Part shown: one piece after another, positions 57,131 through 64,000 of the stretch
Position numbering within the stretch: position 1 is the stretch's first letter
How the letters are laid out: the number at the start of each line of letters is the position of its first letter
DNA from: Sabellastarte sp. h YS-2021
Taxonomy: Eukaryota; Annelida; Polychaeta; Sabellida; Sabellidae
NCBI GenBank assembly: GCA_964017235.1
Contig: OZ024939.1
Coordinates: 44,680,241 to 44,744,240, forward strand
DNA: 64,000 nucleotides
Reading direction: 5' to 3'
Made by a program: the position numbers and the translations under genes
Notes under the pieces: generated by a model
The model's database searches: none
What the model was told of the DNA's origin: nothing
What the model saw: the letters and a program-made list of their open reading frames with translations, nothing else

Positions 57131-57960
57131 TGTTTTATTGGTCATGTAGCCATTACCATGACAACAGACAAGATATTACTTTGGAACTATCCTAATGACC
57201 CAGTCAGACCCCTGAGAATTTGCCTTCCAAAATCATGAAGGTCATCCACCTAACCATTTGACTCGTAAAGGTCATAAATGCAATCACAGCAGTCAAGCCA
57301 ACTTTTGGGAAAATGTGTACCCTACACAGATCTACTTCTCATTAAATTTTCGGCATCATCCAACAAAAACTGTTGCTATGGAAACCAATTTTTGTTTGAG
57401 TATTTGGGTTTTTGGAGTTTCTTACTACAGCATTGTAAAAATGTTAACCTGCCGCATAACTTTTGAAGCCTTGATGGATTTTCACCAACTTTGGAGGAAA
57501 GGTGTAACCCAAAGAGATCTACAGTAGAATAGGCAGGATCCAATGAAAAGTGTTGCCATGGCAACCGTTTTTAATTGGAATTTTCTGTTGTGTACTGAAA
57601 AGAGATCTAAGCCTCACAGAGTTTTATACATGATCTAACAAATAGTGTTGCCATGGCAACCATGTTTGTTTGACTGGGTTTTCAGACTTTGTAAGTGTGG
57701 TGTCAAATATATATCCTGAAGAGAGCTACATCTCATTCACTTTGGAGCATGATCCAATAAAACTGTTACCATGGTAACCGTTTTGTTAAAATTATTTAGC
57801 TTAAACCTGGCTCATCACTTTCAAACCCTTTGACACAGTTGATAGATGGCCACCAAATTTAGAAAATGTATCCAAAAAGGTCTTTGAATGATTAGGTTCT
57901 TGGCTAGTTCCAGTGAAAACTGTTGCCATGGCAACCATTTTTGTCACTTCTGGTTTGGGG
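57131..57960. repeat. Degenerate array with five palindromic X-box (RFX-type) motifs
   Basis: Units of about 95-180 bp, each with GTTGCCATGGCAACC or a close variant: 57372 (GTTGCTATGGAAACC), 57552, 57647, 57765 (GTTACCATGGTAACC) and 57922. The first unit also has 'cataacttttgaagccttga' and 'ggattttcaccaactttgga', the template seen in the Helitron-like arrays. Confidence 0.75.
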
Positions 57961-57964
57961 ATTT

Positions 57965-58870
57965 GGGCCAGAATTAACAAAAGGTCTTGGACAATTTTTT
58001 TGCTTAGACCAGTCTTAAAGTTATGACTTTTGTCTTAGCTACAATTTCTCTTAAATTGGGATTCACAAAAAGTGCTTCGCAAAATCTTAGTTAAGACCAA
58101 ATTTGTGCAAAAAGTCTTAACTACTTTGAATTCAAATAAACAAATTTTAGTAAAACAAAAACATTTTTTCATCGATAAATACACCAAATATGCTCTTCAA
58201 AATTATAAAAAATTTTTGCTTAGACCAGTCTTAAAGTTGTGAGTTTTGTCTTAGCTAAAATTTCTCTTAAATTGGGATTCACAAAAAGTGCTTCGCAAAA
58301 TCTTAGTTAAGACAAAATTTGTGCAAAAAGTCTTGACTACTTTGAATTCAAATAAACAAATTTTAGTAAAACAAAACATTTTTTCATCGATAAATACACC
58401 AAATATGCTCTTCAAAATTATAAATCAGATCGGTTATTTTTTTTTGTAAAATTATGTAAAAACAGTAGTCTTAGTTTTATTGTGAGTCAGCCATTTTTAT
58501 GACAATATTTTTACCACAAGAAGGTAAACTTTGGAAATTTATAGGTAATTATGTAAATTTCTATTACAATCCACAGAAATTACTTTTTTAAGAAGTATAG
58601 ATTCCCATAGGATATTTTCTGTTGGCATAACAAAGGGTAAAATGTAAATACACGCAATGGAATATTTTAAAAATGACTTAAGTCTGCCCTGCAGTGGTCT
58701 TAATGTTACGACAAAATCTAAGACAAATTTTTGTCCAAGACCTTTTCTGGATCCCAATTTGTCTAAGCCAAAAAAGTCTTAACTTTATGACTAAATCCTT
58801 GCACAGTTAAGACTTTTCTCTTAAAGTTAAGACAATTTTTTTGTCTAAGACCTTTCGTGAATCCTGGCCC
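57965..58870. mobile_element. 906-bp MITE, 'GGGCCAGAATTNACGAAAGG' type
   Basis: Left GGGCCAGAATTAACAAAAGG and, reversed from the right, GGGCCAGGATTCACGAAAGG, followed in both by TCTTAGAC-like sequence. A segment of about 205 bp is tandemly duplicated inside (57996-58203, 58208-58413). No protein. Confidence 0.83.
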
Positions 58871-60026
58871 TAGTGCTGAAGACTGCACCATTTGCATCAA
58901 ATTTGGTGAAAATGTGACCCTTAAAGAGATCTATGAGGAGTTTTGTAACATGTATGTCCAATCAAGAAAGTGTGGGGCCAGAATGCTCTGAATTTGCTTG
59001 TTTCAACCTATTTAAAACCTTTATAAGCGATTCTTTCTGACTAAAGTAAAACCCCCTTTCTGTCCAAAGTAAGACAGGAAGGACTGCTATGACCTATTGT
59101 TTCAATGTGACAACTGATTCTGTACACTTCCTGTGAAAATGGAGCCGAGAAATGTGTTGTCCCCTCAGAAAATTGGCCCAGGAGTCCAGGAATTCATTCA
59201 CAAGTTATCATGCGGTGAAGAGACTAATCTCTATTATTAATCCTAACAATGAGGAGTTGCTCCCAAAGACAATCTTATTGCTCATAGAATCTTTAACCTA
59301 TGACAAATCGTGTGTTTTCAAGGTTTTTCTCTTTTTAGCAGTACCAGTCATACAGGGTTGGACAGTCTTACAGAAAAGACTACAGTAAACAGATGATAAA
59401 ACAAAATGTCTGTTTTACCGTCACGGTCATAAGACTGGCCACCCCTGCAAGCAGCTTCATGATATAAGATTTGGTGATGTAATACAGTCTGTGAAATGGA
59501 ACTGGCTTTCAGTTTAAAATTGTAATAATTCAGGCAGTATGTTTATGCAGGGCTTGCTGGTCTTTAGATGCACACGATACATATGATGGCTTCAGAAATA
59601 TTGAATCATTCAATAATAGTTTTTTTTCATAAACAGTATTTTATTAATGCAATTAGGCAAAATCCAAAAAAAGATTATTATAAAGCCTTCTCACAATAAT
59701 AGTCTTTTTGGATGGGGTTGTTGATTGTAAAGTAAGTGCAACTTTCAGAATATATAATGCTATATAAATATATAATACGTGCCATCTGTGAGTGGATGGC
59801 CCAACACCTTAACACATAAACTGTCAACCATGGAAAGCCTGTGTAGAGTAAAATCACAATGACAAACGCAGGGATGGCTCGCATCTTAGAAACCACTGTC
59901 AAAACATGTAAAATTGCATAGAAAGAATGCATGGAAGGAATCAACACAGATAATACTGTTCTGCCCTGTGAGGGTGTGTCATTGGATTTACTGGACAAAC
60001 CCCACCCCCCACCCCACCCTGCACCA
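58871..60026. other. Intergenic, no supported gene
   Basis: A 78-codon + strand frame at 59152-59388 has no recognised similarity and no clear splice context, so I do not call it. Confidence 0.5.
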
Positions 60027-60398
60027 GGGGCCGGTTTCACGAAGCCTCCTTTGGAAAGGATCTCCTTTAGTAAAGGAAGGTCATTTTTATTCCTTTGGGA
60101 AGGCCATCTTAAAATACATTTTCACAAAACCTCCTTTACCTCTCCTTACCAAAGGTCTTCCTTGAAACTTAAGGAGGGAGCAAATGTTCTTTAAAGTTAT
60201 TAAACATTCCTTGAATGACACTTCCTTAAATTTAAGGTAGGTCCATGGTTTGCTTGAAATTCAAGGGACTTTTCAAGGTCTCCTTTAAGGATGGAGGCTT
60301 TGTGAAACTGACATTTTTTAAAAGGAGGGAGAAATTCAAGGAAATCCTTGAATTTAAGGTGACCTTTATCTTAAAGGGGGCTTCATGAAACCGGTCCC
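60027..60398. mobile_element. 372-bp MITE, 'GGGGCCGGTTTCACGAAG' type
   Basis: Left GGGGCCGGTTTCACGAAGCC and, reversed from the right, GGGACCGGTTTCATGAAGCC. The interior is rich in 'ccttaaatttaagg'-like self-complementary pieces, so the whole element can fold back. Confidence 0.85.
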
Positions 60399-61177
60399 TG
60401 TATAAAAAAATCGCATGAAAATTTCAGTTGTAACTTTATCTCTGGGTGGGTGTCCCGTCTCTTGTGTGTGTGCGACTCCATGGCTTCTCCCACAAAAATA
60501 AATGGAAGTCTGACACACTGCAGGAGTACGTTGTGACAGCACACCAGTGCTTGTCCGTCCCTGAGAACTGTGGTAACACTTTTGTCAGTGAACAAGTGTC
60601 ATGTTAACCCTCGTCCATTTATGTGTGCAATGTTTATCTTCACCGCCACTCTCAGAGCAGTGTATTAGTTCTGTCATTTTATACATTCAGTGTCAGTGTG
60701 TGGTGAAACAGTGTCGACATTTCTGCATTGTAAACACTTCAGACCTAGTCACTGCCAACTTCTCAAATAGCTTGGAAGAAAAATATATAGTGTCTCAATT
60801 AAAACAGTTAAATTTGGTTTATACATTATCAGTATAAGCAGTTTCTTTTCACTGTTTCTGTGAAAGGTATCTCAGTTCTCCCATGTTATTTTGGAAACCC
60901 AGTAACTAGTGAGGATGTGACGTCACTGGTTTTAGATTATTACCCCATGACCCAAGTGATTGGTGTAAATCTCTCCAGTTCTCCACTGCCAATCCCTTGC
61001 TATTTATAAATATTCATGTAATAATATTAACACAAGCCACTCAGTTGAAATGCTGTGATAGGTCAGCTTATTTAGACCAGAGTTGACAAACACAGAATGC
61101 TGATAACACGCACAGTAGGGTCGATATGTTCTGTCAGAAAGTGTCAACACACTGTCAGGATATCATGGTAACCAGGC
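60399..61177. other. Intergenic, nothing recognised
   Basis: Unique sequence. Confidence 0.5.
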
Positions 61178-61203
61178 GGGGGGGGGGGGGGGGGGGGGGG
61201 GGG
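61178..61203 (+). repeat. Poly-G tract, 26 bases
   Basis: Uninterrupted run of 26 G between 'accaggc' and 'ataatac'. Confidence 0.95.
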
Positions 61204-62220
61204 ATAATACTCCAGTGTGGACATCAAACTTTCCATTAATGTCTAGAATTACAAAAACATTGTGTTGGCTCGAGTTTCACAAACAACATGAAAATGTCAT
61301 CATTTTAATGAATCCACAGAATATATGTTTACAATATACTTGGCTGACTCTTGACTCCTGTAAATATAAAAAAAATTATTAGCAAATTGTGTAGTCTGTT
61401 GAAGACGGTCTGGATTTAAAGTATCCCAAAATATCCAAGGTATTCCCAACATAACAGATTTAATATTACTTTAAGGTCATGTGCTGGGGACGGGTGGAGG
61501 AAAGACGTGGAGTGCTGGATTGTAAACCAACCTCCAGTGAGAGACTGCTCCAAGCCTTTCCATACATTTAGTGTGTCCAAGATTTGAACCCAGACAGTGG
61601 AGATGTCACACCTCCGGTAGCCCTCAAACAGAACTGTTTTGGTTCTTATAAACTTTTTACAAGCAAAAACAATCACTGTCAAGACTGTATGAACTCTGAC
61701 CTGCCATTCATTTAAATGTTATATACAAGTTAATAATTTGTATCTAGAAGTTATTAAATTAATACACAAGTTGGTTGTTCGTATTTTCAAGTTATTTATA
61801 TTCCGTGGATATGTCTGTACTAGTTACTAACTGGTATCCACAAGTTACTACAAATTATTATGTTGTATCTGCAAGTTGCTACCAGAATCTTATAACAAAA
61901 CAAGTCCGTAAAACTGTAGACTTTCCTCAAGTGTTTTTATCTTAGGTATTATATGAGGACTGAATGACTTGTTTTCAAGAATTTGGTCCTGACAATTTGT
62001 ATTCCATGAGAGAGTTGGATCTCCACCCATGATGATGAATTCATAATGATTCCATGTATGTCAGATTTGGTGGAATAAGAAATTCAAAGACTTGGAGCAA
62101 TTAAGTCTTGTAAAACAGACGTCCCGTCCCTGACTGCCCATTGTATCTGTGGGCTCAGTCTGTGAGGTTTGCCCCAGTTGGTAAGGTCAGTTACTTTCAT
62201 ATAATATAAATACGCAATCT
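61204..62220. other. Intergenic, nothing recognised
   Basis: Unique AT-rich sequence. 'gttactagttactaactggt'-like short repeats at 61720-61880. Confidence 0.45.
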
Positions 62221-63096
62221 GTGTAGTCATATTAGCCTTGCCACTGGCTTTAATATGTATAGTATAGAAACAAATGTTTGATTACATTACAAATGTTTTT
62301 CATTATATTCTCATATGTTTGACTTAGCTAAGAGAACCATCCGTCAGACTAGAAAGGCTTCTAATATAGTCTGCATTACGACAAAATATTACACCTTTAC
62401 ATTATGGTGCAGACAGCCTGGAAGGCCAGGCTGAAGTCACATGATAATATATCCTAGATCTAAAATGTTTGTGACTGCATTCAACTACTTGTACGCATTT
62501 TATTGCATAAAAACAAACGGGAGTGTAATTAATCCAAAACACTATCCTATTGATATCAATTGAAAACAAGGCCAAAAGGTGTTTTGGTCCCTAGTGCGAG
62601 CGCAAAGCCATCAGAGACACGAGTAGTGCACTAGAATTTACAAAAGTCTGGTGACACAAAGTAATTCCAACTCCAGACACATCCCACAGCTGGTCTAAAA
62701 CTCAGACGGTCACCCATCCAAGTACTAACGTAGTCCTTTAATGCTTAACTTCAGTGAGCAGACAAATACTAATCATGCTGACAATTCATGAAAGTCCAGA
62801 GACAAAAAAAAATCGAGGCTTGCGCTTATTAAAAAACTATTTAAAACCAGTTTTATTGTTTCACTTTTGTTACCTTCCAGAGGACATGCTAGCCTTGCCA
62901 CAGACGTTCATATGTATAGTACAGACATGACTGAAAACATTATAATTTGTTTTCATAATGTTCCCATTAATTTGTTTAGTTGAGCTAGCTGATTCTCTCT
63001 GACTAGAAAGCCCTGTGATCCAGGCTGTATTATTATAAAAAAATAGTTCACGTTTGCCTTATGGTTGAGACAACCTGGAAGGCTAGGCTAAGGCAT
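62221..63096 (+). repeat. Diverged direct duplication flanking a 5S-like sequence
   Basis: 62231-62450 and 62889-63096 align along their length: 'tagccttgccac', 'atatgtatagta', 'gactagaaag' and 'gcctggaaggccaggct' versus 'acctggaaggctaggct'. They lie 658 bp apart. Confidence 0.75.
62690..62775 (-). pseudogene. 5S rRNA-derived sequence (5S pseudogene or 5S-derived SINE head)
   Basis: On the minus strand it reads CACTGAAGTTAAGCA, 20 bases, then GTTAGTACTTGGATGGGTGA and CCGTCTGAG. This is the order and spacing of the 5S internal control region (A box, intermediate element, C box). The C box is perfect. The 5' third and the 3' terminal stem of 5S are missing or replaced. Confidence 0.75.
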
Positions 63097-64000
63097 GCAC
63101 AAACAATCAAGAAATGGCCGTTTTGGGGAGGAAATAAAAGCCTCTTTAATATGTTTTGTATCATGGTGTATTTAATGTGATATAAAATCATCTTTATGAA
63201 AAAAACATAATAATAAGCATATTGTGTCTGAGTTTCAGTACATTAATTGTCTGTAGGTGAATTGTTTGAAAAGTCTTCATTTATGTATTCAATGCTGGAA
63301 GGCCTAAATATCTATAATAGGCTTCACAATCTCTCTTTTTGCCCCTGGGGACAAAATATCCAGCCTTCCTGTGTGCAAACATCTCACATTAGCAGCAAAT
63401 CCATTGATTAGTTGATAAATAATCCATTCCTTGAAATACTCTAACAGAAGGTGTGTCTACCACACACACGTCCATTGTGTGGTCATGTTAGGGACAGGAA
63501 ATTATATCTCACTAAGAACTTGGCTACTGTCTGACGTCACTCGCAAGTACGTGGACAAGGCTTCGCATTGCTTCTGATCTCCAAATAAATGGTGGATTAG
63601 ATTGGGGCCGTCTATTTCTGGAAATGAAAGATCTGGGTCCAAAACATGTTTAACCCAGATGAAAAGAAATGGTTTATTTTTCTACTCATTTGTTTATAAG
63701 AGAAGTCCACGTATGCAGAAATGATCCTGACTCAATGCTGCTGACTCTGTGTTGTTACAGCTGCAGGGTTCTGAAACTTTATTTGCCAGTTGAATCTTCG
63801 GGACATTATATTATTTCATGTGTGCATATAGCGGTGCAGAAACAACATGGTGTATAATCAGAGTTAAAGAAAAGGTACTTATGTTTACCTAGTTCTAATA
63901 CAAAACTTAAGTATTTAAGTTAAGCTTTTTTTCATAACAGATTCCGCTATTTAACAATATATCATACTCTGTGAATTAAAATAAATTGTAAAAAGTTAAC
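63097..64000. other. Intergenic, nothing recognised
   Basis: Unique sequence with no exon or repeat I can support. Confidence 0.45.

Noticed and set aside
59152-59388. 78-codon + strand frame after the kinase gene
   Set aside because: No similarity I recognise and no splice or poly(A) context. Too weak to call.
62690-62775. Functional 5S rRNA gene
   Set aside because: Lacks the 5' third and the terminal stem partner, and has several changes outside the C box.

Overview
This is a stretch of animal (metazoan) nuclear genome. Genes are split by GT-AG introns, with tRNA-derived SINEs, many small non-autonomous DNA transposons and large Helitron-like repeats. The protein features and transposon style suggest a marine invertebrate, probably a lophotrochozoan such as a mollusc, but the sequence alone does not settle the taxon. 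Two genes are recognisable, both on the + strand. No complete transposase, reverse transcriptase or Rep/helicase reading frame is present, so every mobile element seen here is non-autonomous.

Gene 1 (2774-5189) is the 3' end of a TRAK/Milton gene, the adaptor that links mitochondria (via Miro) to kinesin/dynein. Earlier exons lie left of the window. Gene 2 is a PFTAIRE-type cyclin-dependent kinase, the orthologue of vertebrate CDK14/CDK15 and fly Eip63E. I could assemble it exon by exon: a giant first exon (35038-38128), then 14 more coding exons to the stop at 55594-55596. The phases agree at every junction and the sum is 4896 nt (1631 aa plus stop). A second, very short first coding exon with a promoter-like 5' region lies at 16867-16951. 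Its phase also fits exon 2 and would give a 629-aa isoform. TRAK2 and CDK15 are close neighbours on human 2q33, so the pairing looks like ancient microsynteny.

Layout: 1-1135, 169-bp tandem array; 1136-5189, TRAK exons and introns; 5190-16335, 31-bp array, a 3.8-kb Helitron-like element (6941-10776), unique sequence and an old relative of a second Helitron-like family (12955-15345); 16336-19611, a SINE, the alternative first exon and a dense nest of small TIR elements; 19614-22644, featureless; 22793-33401, a second copy of the 6941 element, split by a self-nested pair of Helentron-like elements (25227-32158) that itself carries a 480-bp TA-flanked element; 33402-38128, upstream region and giant exon; 38129-43431, intron with a 60-bp array and a 4.1-kb Helentron-like element (39129-43245); 43432-57130, the rest of the kinase gene; 57130-64000, intergenic sequence with an X-box array, two long MITEs, a poly-G tract and a 5S-rRNA-derived sequence.

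The most unusual pattern is that many introns of both genes contain tandem arrays that start exactly at an exon edge. Their repeat unit carries a copy of the exon end plus its splice donor, or the splice acceptor plus the exon start. At least nine boundaries show this. One array generates four mini-exon copies, each with its own splice sites and an in-frame stop. A second theme is that six unrelated-looking repeat families, most of them inside Helitron-like elements, share one sentence-like sequence template.
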